Shown: positions 35,521-44,520, counted from the first letter of the stretch. The stretch: 64,000 nucleotides of DNA from Trebonia kvetii (GCF_007827045.1 NZ_RPFW01000002.1:248001-312000), one strand, 5' to 3'. Numbers and translations are program-made. The notes: a model not told the origin generated them from the sequence alone.

Positions 35521-36825
35521 TTACTGCTGCCCGATGCCATTGATCCAGGGGCTTGCCCACTGGGTCTGCCAGGTCTTGCCGCCGTCGGTTGTCGCGACGA
35601 TGCGCTGCTGGTGGCGGCTCTTGCCCTTCGCGGGCACCTCGCTGTAGGTGCCCGCGACCCACCCGGTCTGCGACGACAGGAACGCCGCCGCCTGCGCGAA
35701 GTTGAGGCCGCCGACATTGCCCTGCTCGGCGAGGGCCGCGCCGGAGCTCGTCGCCACCGCCCAGGGAGCGGTCCCCGCACCGCACGGTGCGCACGAGTCG
35801 ATGAAGACCGCCGCCGACGGGCTCAGCGCGGAGAACGGCCCGGAGTAGGCGCCGGGCGAGCGCGTCGTCGGGTCTCCGCTGAGGTGGTAGTACTGCTCGG
35901 CGTAGATGGCCGTCACGCCGGAGGCATCCGCGTGGTAGGCGACGTGCGGCTGCTGGCTCATGCCAGCGCCGGGACCCGAGCGCACCGCCCAGGCCGCGTC
36001 CGGGCCCGTGCACTGCACGCTCATCTCCGCCACGTAGCCGCCCTCGTTCGTCGCGGGCGGAGAGGTCATCGCGGTCCACGACTGGCCGTGGTCTTCCGTC
36101 CGGTACAGCTGGCCGTTCGCGCCCAGCCAGCCGTCCTGCCCGTCGCTGAAGCACACGCTCTGCGCGTTGGCGGGCGCGGCCATCTCTCCCCAGATGTGGC
36201 CGCCGTCCTGAGTGACAAGCACGACGCCGCCCGTGTCAGGTATCTCCGTGCCGAAGCCGCCGACCATGGTCACGCCGCCGCCCGCCACCGCGTATCCGTC
36301 GAGGGCGGAGGTGAAGTGCACGGAGCGGATCAGCGGGCAGGGCTCGGACAACCGCGTCCAGTGCGCACCGCCGTCGGTGGTGGCGAGCAGCGAGTCGGTG
36401 CCCACGGCCCAGCCGTCGCTCGCGTTGATGAAATCGACCGCGGTGAGATCGAGCCGGCCGGTGAGCTGCGCCGCCCAGTGCGCCCCGCCGTCCGACGTGG
36501 CGAGGATCGCGCCCTGCCCGACCGCCCAGCCCTGCGACGATGACACGAACTCGACCCCGGTCAGCTCGCCGGTCTCCAGGTCAGGCGACGGCGGCGTGCC
36601 GCACACCGCGCCGGAGGAACCAGTGGCAGACGGCGCGGACGGCGGGCCGGCCGGCGACGTCGTAGCGGCCGCCGGGGCGGAGGAGGAACCCGGGGCCGTC
36701 GCCGAGGGGGCGCTTATCGCAGGCGGGGAGGAGGCCTGGCCGCCGGCAGGCACGGAGGTCGACGCCGTCGCGCATCCCGCGAGACCGGCGGCGACAACGG
36801 CAACAAGGAGGAGTCGCGCTCGCAT
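35521..36825 (-). CDS. Lipoprotein with BNR/YCF48-type beta-propeller repeats
   Basis: 434 aa. A lipobox (VVAAGLAGC) ends the signal sequence, followed by a Thr/Ser/Pro/Ala-rich linker (about 25-75). Then come repeats of the form GWAVG...ILATSDGGAHW (at least five: GQGAILATSDGGAHW, DSLLATTDGGAHW, VLVTQDGGHIW, LYRTEDHGQSW, IVATTDGGKTW). Propeller proteins of this kind sit on the membrane exterior; function unknown. Upstream is a CAACC-N16-CGTCTTA motif five bases before the ATG, shared with the secreted propeller gene at 40625. Confidence 0.82.
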   Translation of the reverse strand: MRARLLLVAVVAAGLAGCATASTSVPAGGQASSPPAISAPSATAPGSSSAPAAATTSPAGPPSAPSATGSSGAVCGTPPSPDLETGELTGVEFVSSSQGWAVGQGAILATSDGGAHWAAQLTGRLDLTAVDFINASDGWAVGTDSLLATTDGGAHWTRLSEPCPLIRSVHFTSALDGYAVAGGGVTMVGGFGTEIPDTGGVVLVTQDGGHIWGEMAAPANAQSVCFSDGQDGWLGANGQLYRTEDHGQSWTAMTSPPATNEGGYVAEMSVQCTGPDAAWAVRSGPGAGMSQQPHVAYHADASGVTAIYAEQYYHLSGDPTTRSPGAYSGPFSALSPSAAVFIDSCAPCGAGTAPWAVATSSGAALAEQGNVGGLNFAQAAAFLSSQTGWVAGTYSEVPAKGKSRHQQRIVATTDGGKTWQTQWASPWINGIGQQ

Positions 36826-36830
36826 GCCTC

Positions 36831-36858
36831 TAAGACGCCGCTTGCGCCGTCGCGGTTG
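36831..36858 (-). promoter_or_regulatory. ECF-sigma-like promoter of the BNR lipoprotein
   Basis: On the minus strand CAACC (36858-36854) is followed by 16 bases and CGTCTTA (36837-36831), ending five bases before the ATG. AAC-like -35 and CGTC -10 elements are the usual ECF sigma signature. The same pair with nearly the same spacing precedes the gene at 40625. Confidence 0.6.
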
Positions 36859-36900
36859 GGGACACTGGACTCAGCGGAGCACAGGAGGCGGCACGGCACG

Positions 36901-37173
36901 ATGACGATTGATCCCGGGCGCCAGGTTCGCATCGGAGTGCAGATCAGGCCCCAGCACGCCGACTACGCGCAGATCCGCCGCGCGTGCTTCGCGGCGGAGT
37001 ACGCGGAGTACGGCTTCGCCTTCGGCACCCCGGCCGAGCGGTCGCGGCAGCAGGGATTGGCGAGGGCGCCCGCAGCGAGGTCGAACGGTGGGTGGCCTGG
37101 CGTGACCAGAGGAACGGGTGAGGTTTTCGCCGGCGCGGGTCTCGTATTTTGGGCGGTCGCCGGAGCAAGATAG
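36901..37173 (+). pseudogene. Internally deleted F420-dependent LLM oxidoreductase remnant
   Basis: The reading frame begins with a good ribosome site (CAGGAGG) and ATG 36901. The first 30 residues, including RIGVQIRPQHADYAQIRRA, match the N-terminus of LLM-class F420 oxidoreductases. Directly after comes EYAEYGFAFGTPAERSRQQG, which in intact family members lies over 100 residues further on (the DYxEYGYEFGT region). The sequence after that (VTRGTGEVF...) is not family-like. The barrel's middle, including the F420 pocket, is gone, so the gene is dead. Inferred from remembered family pattern. Confidence 0.65.
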
Positions 37174-37207
37174 ACGCGGACAAATCGGATGGCGGAAGGC
37201 AGCGGCG

Positions 37208-38587
37208 ATGACGGGACCAGAACAGCGGACCGCGACCCTGAGCGGCCCGGTGACCGGCGGCAGGGGCTGGGCGTTCGGGAGCCCGGCCGATGCCGCCGCC
37301 TACGGGTACGTGATCGAGGAATTCCTGCTCGACGGCGTCGCCCAATCCTATGAGCCGGTCCCGGGCACCGCCGTCGGACGCGACGGGCAGTGGACGGTCC
37401 AGCCGGGGCAGCCGGCGGAGTACCGGACGCGGATGTACGTCGCCCGCCCGGCCGACCCGGCGCGGTTCAACGGGGTCGTCATCGCGTTCTGGCTGAACGT
37501 GACCGCGGGCTTTGACCTCGGCGCGCCGTCGGAGCACGAGATGCGCGAGGGGTATGCCTGGGTGGGCATCACCACGCAAGCCGTCGCGATCGACGGCCAG
37601 CCGTCGCTGGGGCCTGGCTTCCCCGCCACCCCGGGCCTGCCGCGCATCGACCACGAAAGGTACGGGACGCTGCACCATCCGGGCGACGCGTACTCCTTCG
37701 ACATCTTCACTCAGGCCGCCCGCGCCGTCGGACCCGGTCGCCAGACGACCGGCATCGATCCGCTTGGCGGCCTGGAGCCGCGCCTGGTCATCGCCTGCGG
37801 CGCGTCCCAGTCGTCGGCGCGGCTCGGCGCCTACCTCAACATCGCCGACGACTCCGAGCGGTGCATCGACGGGTACCTGCTGCTCACCCACTGGGGGCTG
37901 TGCGTCTACCCGCCGGACCAGCCGATGATGGTCACCTTCGGGCCGCGCGGCGACGGGCTCTACGGCGGAAGCTCCGCCATCAACGACCGCGGCCGGGTGC
38001 CGGTCCTCGTGCTCAACAGCGAGAGCGAGACGCTGCACAACGTCCCTGTCCGCCAGCCCGACTCGTCGACGTTCCGGTTCTGGGAGATCGCCGGCGCCGG
38101 CCACATCGGCGAGACCCCCGACATGACCCCGATGCTCCTGCGCGAGGGCATGCCGGTGTTCCCGCCGGCCAGCGACGCCAACACCATGGACTGGCGCTGG
38201 GTGCGCAACGCCGCGCTCGAGCACTTGGTGCGCTGGGTGGACGGCGGGACGCCGCCGCCCTGGTTCCCGCTGATCGACGCCTCCCTCGACGCGGGGATCC
38301 ACCGGGACGAGACGGGCAACGCGACAGGCGGCATCCGCGTACCCGAACTCGAGGCGCCCAGCGCAACCTATTCGGGTACCAGGCCGGGCAACCCGCTCGC
38401 GGCGCTCATCGGGCAGACGGTCCCGTACCCCGCGAATCGGCTTTCGTCGCTCTATCCCGACGCGGACGCCTACCTGCGCGCCTGGGACGCCGCGGTCGAC
38501 CGGGCACGCGAGCACGGCCTGGTGCTCGGCACCGACCTGGACGGCCTGCGGCAGCGGGGACGGAAGATCGCCGCCGACCTGTTCTGA
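37208..38587 (+). CDS. Alpha/beta-hydrolase domain protein (Abhydrolase_10-like)
   Basis: 459 aa from ATG 37208 (GGAAGG eight bases upstream). Characteristic features: an N-terminal beta-rich segment with YVIEEFLLDGVAQSYEPVPG, YRTRMYVARPADPARFNGVV, the nucleophile region VIACGASQSSARLGAYLN (G-x-S-x-S), and late FWEIAGAGHIGETP with the catalytic His. This matches the large secreted/cytosolic hydrolase family seen in soil actinomycetes. No signal peptide. Substrate unknown. The next gene follows after 16 bp. Confidence 0.8.
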   Translation: MTGPEQRTATLSGPVTGGRGWAFGSPADAAAYGYVIEEFLLDGVAQSYEPVPGTAVGRDGQWTVQPGQPAEYRTRMYVARPADPARFNGVVIAFWLNVTAGFDLGAPSEHEMREGYAWVGITTQAVAIDGQPSLGPGFPATPGLPRIDHERYGTLHHPGDAYSFDIFTQAARAVGPGRQTTGIDPLGGLEPRLVIACGASQSSARLGAYLNIADDSERCIDGYLLLTHWGLCVYPPDQPMMVTFGPRGDGLYGGSSAINDRGRVPVLVLNSESETLHNVPVRQPDSSTFRFWEIAGAGHIGETPDMTPMLLREGMPVFPPASDANTMDWRWVRNAALEHLVRWVDGGTPPPWFPLIDASLDAGIHRDETGNATGGIRVPELEAPSATYSGTRPGNPLAALIGQTVPYPANRLSSLYPDADAYLRAWDAAVDRAREHGLVLGTDLDGLRQRGRKIAADLF

Positions 38588-38603
38588 GCCGCCGGATGAG
38601 ACG

Positions 38604-39083
38604 ATGGCGACCATGACCGATGACGAGACGCTGATCGCTTCGCTTGAGGTGCAGGAAAGAACGCTGGTATTCACCCGGTTCGACAACGCCGACGCGTGGC
38701 GGCTCGGCAGCGCGATGGTGGCAGCCGCGACGGAACGGGGACTGCCGGTCACGATCGACATCCGGCGCCACGGCCAGCAGCTCTTCCACGCCGCCCTGCC
38801 CGGCACCACGGCCGAGAACGACGCGTGGATCGAGCGCAAGGTCAACGTCGTCAACCGCTTCGCCGCGGCTTCCTACCTGGTGGGTAGGCGCCTCGCGGCA
38901 CGCGGGCGGGAGCTCGGCGAGGCGCTGGGCGTCGAGCCGCGGCTGTTCGCGGCGCACGGCGGTGCCTTCCCGGTCAGGGTGAAGGATGTGGGCGTCATCG
39001 GCACGGTCACGGTATCCGGCCTGCCCCAGGCGGACGACCACGCCTTCGTCACCGAGATGATCGGCGCCTTCCTCGGCATCTGA
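38604..39083 (+). CDS. UPF0303/HbpS-GlcG-type heme-degrading-domain protein
   Basis: 159 aa. TVTIDIRRHGQQLFHAALPG and GGAFPVRVKDVGVIGTVTVSGLPQADDH match the UPF0303 group of the GlcG/HbpS fold, where related HbpS binds heme. The function of UPF0303 is not proven. The start may be ATG 38616. It follows the hydrolase by 16 bp and may be co-transcribed. The 39084-39236 gap holds no gene. Confidence 0.82.
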   Translation: MATMTDDETLIASLEVQERTLVFTRFDNADAWRLGSAMVAAATERGLPVTIDIRRHGQQLFHAALPGTTAENDAWIERKVNVVNRFAAASYLVGRRLAARGRELGEALGVEPRLFAAHGGAFPVRVKDVGVIGTVTVSGLPQADDHAFVTEMIGAFLGI

Positions 39084-39236
39084 GTCCGCTCATCCGCTCT
39101 CGGGAATTGCGCGGCAATGAATCGCTAGGCAGCGTGTCAGTATTCGAGGGTCAAGCCGGTAGAAGGCTTACTGGCGAATCTCGTCGGAGTATTCGCGTCG
39201 AGATGGAGCTTCTATAAGGGCGCTAATCTTCCACGA

Positions 39237-40625
39237 TCATGGTTCCGTGGCCAGCGAGCCGGGCTCGCACTCGCGCGGGTTGAGCTCGATGTAGGTGCCA
39301 GAGTTGAAGACACCCGGCGGGGTCAGTACGGCCGCGGGCAGCGCGACCGCGGGATGGAGCTGCTTCCCGTTCTTCCGGTAGACGGCGTAGACCGAGGTGC
39401 CGGGCTGCGGGCTGAGCGGGCTGGAATTGACGAGCACCAGGGTGGGGCCGTCGGGCGCGAGGATGTACGCCGGGTCACCGGGCCGGGTCCATCGTAGCGC
39501 CCCGTTCTTCTGCTGCCGGTCGTACACGCGATCGACCGGGGGCCGGCCCGGGCCGGCCGCCGCGGCCTGAACGTAGACCAGGTCGGTGTGGAGCATCGCC
39601 AGCGCGCCCGGACGGCCGGATACGGACCAGCGCAGGCCCCTGGCCGTGTCCACCTCATAGATCCGGGCCGAGTCGGTGAAGGCGGCCACGCCGGGCGACG
39701 TCCACACGCCAGTTACCCAGTGCTTGACTTTGACCCGCCACAGGGTCTTGCCGGTGGCGGCGGCCAGGCCGGTCATCGGGAAAACGGTCGACTTGGGGCT
39801 GTTGCCGTAGCCGTTGGACAGCAGCACAGTCCCGCTGACCGCGGCCAGGTGCGGCTGGTTAGGTATGCCGGTCCTCCTCCACGCCCGCTTGCCCGTCGTA
39901 TAAACGAATCCCGCGGCCGTGCCCGTGGTCGCACCCGGCGTGGCCGCGCCGGACACGGCGACGATGTAACCGCCCGCCCAGGCCAGCTGCGTGTTGTAGG
40001 AACCGTCGCGGGCTGGCCGGCCGAATTTCTGCCGCCACAGGACCCGGTTGGTGAAGAGATCGACGGCCACGATCGTGCCGCCGACCGCGAACCCGTACAC
40101 GTTGCCGTTCGCGTTCACGTTCTCGGCGTAGCCGCCCAGGCTGATCCCCCACAGGGTCTTGCCGGTATTGGGGTCAAGCTCCACCAGGCGCTCGGTCGGC
40201 TTGCCCGCGACCGAGTACTTGACCAGGGTGTAGGCAGCCGTGGTCGACGCCCACAGGCCCGCGAAGGAAGCCGGCTCCCCGTTGACCGGGTTCAGGTGGA
40301 TGTTCCACAGCCGGCCCCCTCCCGCGTTCCGGAAGGCGGTGAGGTCGCTGTCGCCCGCGAAGATGACGACGCCGGCCGCGTTCACCGGGCCCGGCAGCCC
40401 TCCGCCGGTCGGGCTCGCGGGCAGTGACCGTATCCAGCCCACGTGGCCCGCGTTGGTGACTGAGGTGCCCCAGGTGTCGGTGGGGCAGACAGTGGCATCC
40501 GTTCGGGATGACCCTGATCGTGCTGTTGCGCCACGTGCGCCCGCGGGGACCAGCGCCACGGCGAGGGCGGCCGCGACCGCTGCGAGGGCAACGGGGCCGC
40601 GCACGGCGAGCTTCCTTCTCGGCAT
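39237..40625 (-). CDS. Secreted PQQ-like beta-propeller protein
   Basis: 462 aa with a classical signal sequence (RGPVALAAVAAALAVALVPA, ending AGA-RGA). Repeats resembling quinoprotein/BamB blades: GGGRLWNIHLNPVNG, GKTLWGISLGGYAEN, NRVLWRQKFGRPARD, KRAWRRTGIP, GKTLWRVKVKHW and GALRWTRPGDP, spaced about 40-50 residues. No catalytic PQQ-site residues stand out, so it is probably a binding or scaffolding propeller outside the cell. It shares an ECF-like promoter motif with the BNR lipoprotein gene. Confidence 0.78.
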   Translation of the reverse strand: MPRRKLAVRGPVALAAVAAALAVALVPAGARGATARSGSSRTDATVCPTDTWGTSVTNAGHVGWIRSLPASPTGGGLPGPVNAAGVVIFAGDSDLTAFRNAGGGRLWNIHLNPVNGEPASFAGLWASTTAAYTLVKYSVAGKPTERLVELDPNTGKTLWGISLGGYAENVNANGNVYGFAVGGTIVAVDLFTNRVLWRQKFGRPARDGSYNTQLAWAGGYIVAVSGAATPGATTGTAAGFVYTTGKRAWRRTGIPNQPHLAAVSGTVLLSNGYGNSPKSTVFPMTGLAAATGKTLWRVKVKHWVTGVWTSPGVAAFTDSARIYEVDTARGLRWSVSGRPGALAMLHTDLVYVQAAAAGPGRPPVDRVYDRQQKNGALRWTRPGDPAYILAPDGPTLVLVNSSPLSPQPGTSVYAVYRKNGKQLHPAVALPAAVLTPPGVFNSGTYIELNPRECEPGSLATEP

Positions 40626-40630
40626 GCTTG

Positions 40631-40659
40631 TAAGACGCCGAACGCGGGCGATTGGGTTG
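40631..40659 (-). promoter_or_regulatory. ECF-sigma-like promoter of the PQQ-like propeller gene
   Basis: CAACC (40659-40655), 17 bases, CGTCTTA (40637-40631), then CAAGC and the ATG at 40625. The CGTCTTA box is five bases from the ATG, exactly as upstream of the BNR lipoprotein gene. The remainder of 40660-40879 shows no gene. Confidence 0.6.
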
Positions 40660-40879
40660 CGTCCGCGCGGGCGTGTTTCGCGCCAGGAACCCGGGAGTGC
40701 CGGCCGGGGACCCGTGTCCGACTCCGCCCGGGGTCGCCCGGGGCCGGGGCGGTCTGGCCGGGGCTAGCGGCAAGGCCAGTTAGTCAGGGTTTCTCGTCCG
40801 CTGGCAAATCAGCGGTGAGGATAGCGATGTCGATGGTGGCGTGGTTAAGTCTCGGGGTGGTATAAACGTCAGCTTCATG

Positions 40880-41317
40880 TCAGTCCGGCGTTGATTCCGG
40901 GGTGACGGTGACGGTCAGTCCCGTGCGACCGTAGGTGGTGTAGACGGCGCTGACGTCCGCCTGCGTGGCAACACCCACGTCGACGGTGTTGTTCACCGTG
41001 TCGATCGAAACGAGCGTGATGCCGCTCTCCGTCAGCGGGGTGGCGGTGATCTTCTGGTAGAGGGCATTCAGCTGGTTGTAGCTCAGCGGAACCTGGACGA
41101 AATCGATAGCCGAGTTCGCCGGAACCTCGCTGTTCACCAACTGAGTGACGGCGGCGGTCGGCGGGCTTGTCAGGGCAACCATGATGACGCCGGCGCCGGC
41201 CTGCTTGAACCAGACGCCGCCGAAGGAAGGCAGTGCAGAAAGAGCATCACCGACAGCGTTCACGTGATCGCCGAGCGCGTCACGCGCCACCAGTTCCGCC
41301 AGCTCAGAAGCCGTCAC
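40880..41317 (-). CDS. Orphan protease-prodomain-like protein (possibly truncated gene)
   Basis: 145 aa from GTG 41317. ALPSFGGVWFKQAGAGVIMV and repeated alpha/beta units (AIDFVQVPLSYNQLNALYQK, VSIDTVNNTVDVGV) resemble the inhibitory propeptides of secreted S1 proteases such as alpha-lytic protease, but no catalytic domain follows; the frame stops at TGA after VTPESTPD. The same frame is open and family-like upstream (to 41419, ADVVAASDLPYIRSLESQ) but has no ATG/GTG there, so the signal peptide and start may have been lost. The assignment is tentative. Confidence 0.45.
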   Translation of the reverse strand: MTASELAELVARDALGDHVNAVGDALSALPSFGGVWFKQAGAGVIMVALTSPPTAAVTQLVNSEVPANSAIDFVQVPLSYNQLNALYQKITATPLTESGITLVSIDTVNNTVDVGVATQADVSAVYTTYGRTGLTVTVTPESTPD

Positions 41318-41471
41318 GGGAGTTCCCAGCTTGGTGTCGTTAAGACCAGGCTGGGACTCCAGGCTCCGAATGTAAGGGAGATCAGAGGCGGCGACGACGT
41401 CCGCCGGTGCGGATCTCCGTCAGCGGCACCCATGACAGACCTCCGAGCGAGCACGGAGCGATTCTGCTTGA

Positions 41472-42302
41472 TCACTGCCAGCCGATCGACAGTTCGTTGA
41501 GTAGCCGCTTCAGCGCCTGGACGGCCTGCCGGAACTTGTCAGGGCCGCTGAAGCCGCCCTGGCGTCCGGCGAGGTCCAGGTGCGGCTCGAGCGACATGTA
41601 CCCGGTGAAGCCCGAGTCGCGCAGGGCAGACAGCGTCTCGCGCATCTCCCCGTCGCCCTCGCCCGCCGGGGTGACCTCGCCGCCCGCCGCCCGCGCATCC
41701 TTGACCTGCAAGTACACCAGGTGCGGCCGGAGCAGCGGATAGGCCTCGGTGAACGGCCGCACCCCGCACTGCACGAAGTTGGCGGCATCGAACGTGGCCC
41801 GCAGCGCGGGGGAGCCCACGCTGGTGATCAGGTTGGCGCACCGCTCGGGGACGTCGCCGTAGATCTCCTTCTCGTTCTCGTGGGCGAGGATCAGGCCGCG
41901 CTCTTCCGCGATCCGCGCCAGGGCACCCATCCGGTCGATGACCTGCGTCCGGTAACGTTCCGGCGGCTCGCCGGCCGGCAGGTAGAACGAGAAGACGCGC
42001 ACCAGCGTGGTGCCGAGTTCGGCGGCGATGTCCGCGATGCGGCGCATCCGGTCTAGTTCCGGTTCGAACGGCGCGCCGATCGGGATCTTGCCGATGGGGG
42101 AGCCGATCGCCGAGACCCGCACTCCCGCGCTGTCGATCGCGGCGCGGAACGCGGCCAGCTGGGCGTCGGTGAAGTCGGCGACATTCACCGACCACGCGCT
42201 GCGCAGCTCCAGGTGCGTGATGGATTCCGCGGCGAGCACGGCGAGCTGCTGCGCGGGGTCGGCGGAGATCTCGTCGGCGAACCCGCTGAGGGTGACGGTC
42301 AC
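41472..42302 (-). CDS. Sugar phosphate isomerase/epimerase (xylose isomerase-like TIM barrel)
   Basis: 276 aa. TIM-barrel metal ligands include ILAHENEKEIYG (Glu), RATFDAANFVQCG (Asp), LVYLQVKDA (His/Lys-Asp region) and MSLEPHLDLAG (Glu). This is the AP endonuclease-2/IolI-like fold. GTG start overlaps the stop of the Gfo/Idh gene as GTGA, so both enzymes are translated from one message. Likely acts on the same sugar or inositol-type substrate as the dehydrogenase. The 41318-41471 gap has no gene. Confidence 0.88.
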   Translation of the reverse strand: MTVTLSGFADEISADPAQQLAVLAAESITHLELRSAWSVNVADFTDAQLAAFRAAIDSAGVRVSAIGSPIGKIPIGAPFEPELDRMRRIADIAAELGTTLVRVFSFYLPAGEPPERYRTQVIDRMGALARIAEERGLILAHENEKEIYGDVPERCANLITSVGSPALRATFDAANFVQCGVRPFTEAYPLLRPHLVYLQVKDARAAGGEVTPAGEGDGEMRETLSALRDSGFTGYMSLEPHLDLAGRQGGFSGPDKFRQAVQALKRLLNELSIGWQ

Positions 42303-43318
42303 GGGGCGAGCCTCACCGGGCGGCCGGTGCGCGATGACTCGTAGACGGCGCGGACGATCTCCAGCGCGTCGCGGCCGTCTTGGCCGCTGACCGCGGGCTC
42401 GCGCCCCTCGGCGGCCGCCGCGAGCAGATCCGCGAGCTGCGCGGCGTGGATCGTGGCGTCCAGGCCGCCGGGGTCCGCCGCGGCCGGCGGCGCCGAGCCC
42501 GCGGCGCTGCCCGTGTCCACGGGCTCCCGCAGGGCGGCGCGGGCAAGCCGGCCGTCCTCGATCGTCACCGTGCCCTGCGTTCCGGTGATCTCCAGTCGCT
42601 GCGGGAAGCCGGGGTAGGCGGCCGTGGTCGCGCCGATCGTGCCGACCGCGCCGGAGGCGAACCTGACGACCGCGAGTGAGGTGTCCTCAACCTCGATTTC
42701 GTGCGTCTGCGTGGTGCACACCGCGGTGACCTCAATAACCGGTCCCATGCACCAGCGGAGCAGGTCGACGTAGTGGATGCCCTGGTTGAGCAGCGCCCCG
42801 CCGTCAAGCGCCCAGGTGCCGCGCCACGGCGCGCTGTCGTAGTACTCCTGGGTGCGGTACCACTTGGTGCTTGCCTCGCCGAGCACCAGGGTGCCAAGCG
42901 CGCCGTCGTCGATTAGCCGTTTCAGCGCGATGACACCCGGGTCGAAGCGGTGCTGCGACACCACCGTCAACGCCACGCCTGCCTCGCGCGCCGCGGCGAG
43001 CAGCCGGTCGGCGGCCTCCAGGGTGACGTCGATCGGCTTCTCGATGACCAGGTGCTTGCCCGCCTTAGCCGCGCGGATGCCGACCTCGGCGTGCTGGCCG
43101 CTCGGCACGCACACGCATACGACGTCGACGTCATTGCGGGCGAGCAGGTCATCGACACTGGGTTCCGCCGCGCAGCCGCGGGCGGCGGCGAACGCCGCGG
43201 CGGCACCGGCGGCCACATCGGTGACCGCGATCAGCCGGGCATCCGGCAACAGCTCGATAGCGTCAGCGTGGATGGCCGCGATGATGCCGGCGCCGATAAT
43301 CCCGAAGCCACGGATCAC
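42299..43318 (-). CDS. Gfo/Idh/MocA-family oxidoreductase
   Basis: 339 aa from GTG 43318. The dinucleotide-binding loop reads FGIIGAGIIAAIHADAIE, the catalytic Lys lies in GKHLVIEKPIDVTLE (EKP motif), and WALDGGALLNQGIHYVDLL carries the conserved GG..D/H-xxx-D region. It oxidises a sugar or cyclitol with NAD(P). TAGCCT lies seven bases before the start. With the downstream isomerase it forms a two-gene catabolic unit; no transporter is adjacent. An upstream start would add about 12 residues. Confidence 0.9.
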   Translation of the reverse strand: MIRGFGIIGAGIIAAIHADAIELLPDARLIAVTDVAAGAAAAFAAARGCAAEPSVDDLLARNDVDVVCVCVPSGQHAEVGIRAAKAGKHLVIEKPIDVTLEAADRLLAAAREAGVALTVVSQHRFDPGVIALKRLIDDGALGTLVLGEASTKWYRTQEYYDSAPWRGTWALDGGALLNQGIHYVDLLRWCMGPVIEVTAVCTTQTHEIEVEDTSLAVVRFASGAVGTIGATTAAYPGFPQRLEITGTQGTVTIEDGRLARAALREPVDTGSAAGSAPPAAADPGGLDATIHAAQLADLLAAAAEGREPAVSGQDGRDALEIVRAVYESSRTGRPVRLAP

Positions 43319-43371
43319 GGCACCGAGGCTACAGGACCGCGCTGGCGGGGTCACGGGCGGCGTGGGACAGT

Positions 43372-44520
43372 ATGTCGTTCATGGACTCCCTCCTCATCGA
43401 GGCCTTCGGACTCGACCCCGACGTCGTCCACCTCAACCACGGCGCGTTCGGTGTCGCGCCGGTCGCAGTGCGCCGGGCAGCCGCCGCCTGGCGTGAGCGC
43501 GCCGAGCGCAATCCGCACCGCTTCAACCGCGTCGAGCTACCCGGGCTGATCGCGGAGGCCCGCAAGCACGCGGCCGGATTCCTCGGCATCGACCCGGCGC
43601 GCGCGGCGTGGGTCCGCAACGTGTCCGAGGGAGTGTCCGCCGTGCTCGGCTCGCTCGCGCTGCGCCCCGGCGACGAGCTGGTGATCGGCACCCATGGCTA
43701 CGGCGCGGTCCGCAAGGCGCTCGGTCATCACGCGGCGCGGTCGGGTGCCCGGGTTGTCGAGGCTGCCTTTGCGGTGGGCGCCGCGGACGACGAGATCGTG
43801 GCGGCGTACGCGGCGGCCTGCTCGCCGCGCACCCGGCTGGTCGTGGTCGACAGGATCACCTCGCCGACCGCCACCGTCATCCCGGTCGCGGCGGTGACCG
43901 CGGCGCTGTCTGACAGCGGGGCACTGGTGTTCGTCGACGCGGCGCACGGGCCGGGCCAGCTGGACGATGACATCGCGGCGCTCGGCGCCGACTACTGGAT
44001 CGGCAACCTGCACAAGTGGGCCTACACGCCACGCGGCAGCGCCATCTTGTGGAGCAAGCCAGGCGCCGAGGTGGCGCCCACCGTGCTCAGCTGGCAGCTG
44101 GAGGACGGGTACGCGGCGGCCTTCGACTACCCGGGCACCTGGGACTACGCCGGCTGGCTGGCGGCCGCCGACGGCCTGGCGTACTGGAAGTCGGCCGGCG
44201 GCTGGACAGGCGTCGCCCGGCTCGCCGCCATGGCGGCCGACGGCCAGCGGACGGTCGCCGAGGCGCTCGGCGTCTCGCTGGAGCGGCTGCCCGCGCGCCC
44301 CGCGCCGGCCATGCGCCTTGTTCCGCTACCGAACGGGTTCGTGGTTTCACCTGACCAGACAGACTCGTTGTATGAGGCGTTGTCACGGCAGCGGATCGAG
44401 GTCGCGCCTGTCCACTTCGGCGGGGCCGGCTACCTGCGCATCGCGGCGGCGCCGTACAACACCGCGGGCGACTACGACCGGCTGGCCGGCGTGATGTGGG
44501 ACCTGGCGTGCGGAGACTGA
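43372..44520 (+). CDS. Class V aminotransferase-fold PLP enzyme (isopenicillin N epimerase-like)
   Basis: 382 aa. VVHLNHGAFGVAPVAVRRA at the N-terminus is the group signature. RITSPTATVIPV, VFVDAAHGPGQLDDDI (PLP-binding Asp/His) and YWIGNLHKWAYTPRG with the Schiff-base Lys complete the active site. Members include isopenicillin N epimerase and ergothioneine EgtE-type C-S lyases, so racemase or lyase activity are both open. Divergent from the Gfo/Idh gene over 53 bp; ATG 43381 is a possible alternative start. Confidence 0.87.
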   Translation: MSFMDSLLIEAFGLDPDVVHLNHGAFGVAPVAVRRAAAAWRERAERNPHRFNRVELPGLIAEARKHAAGFLGIDPARAAWVRNVSEGVSAVLGSLALRPGDELVIGTHGYGAVRKALGHHAARSGARVVEAAFAVGAADDEIVAAYAAACSPRTRLVVVDRITSPTATVIPVAAVTAALSDSGALVFVDAAHGPGQLDDDIAALGADYWIGNLHKWAYTPRGSAILWSKPGAEVAPTVLSWQLEDGYAAAFDYPGTWDYAGWLAAADGLAYWKSAGGWTGVARLAAMAADGQRTVAEALGVSLERLPARPAPAMRLVPLPNGFVVSPDQTDSLYEALSRQRIEVAPVHFGGAGYLRIAAAPYNTAGDYDRLAGVMWDLACGD

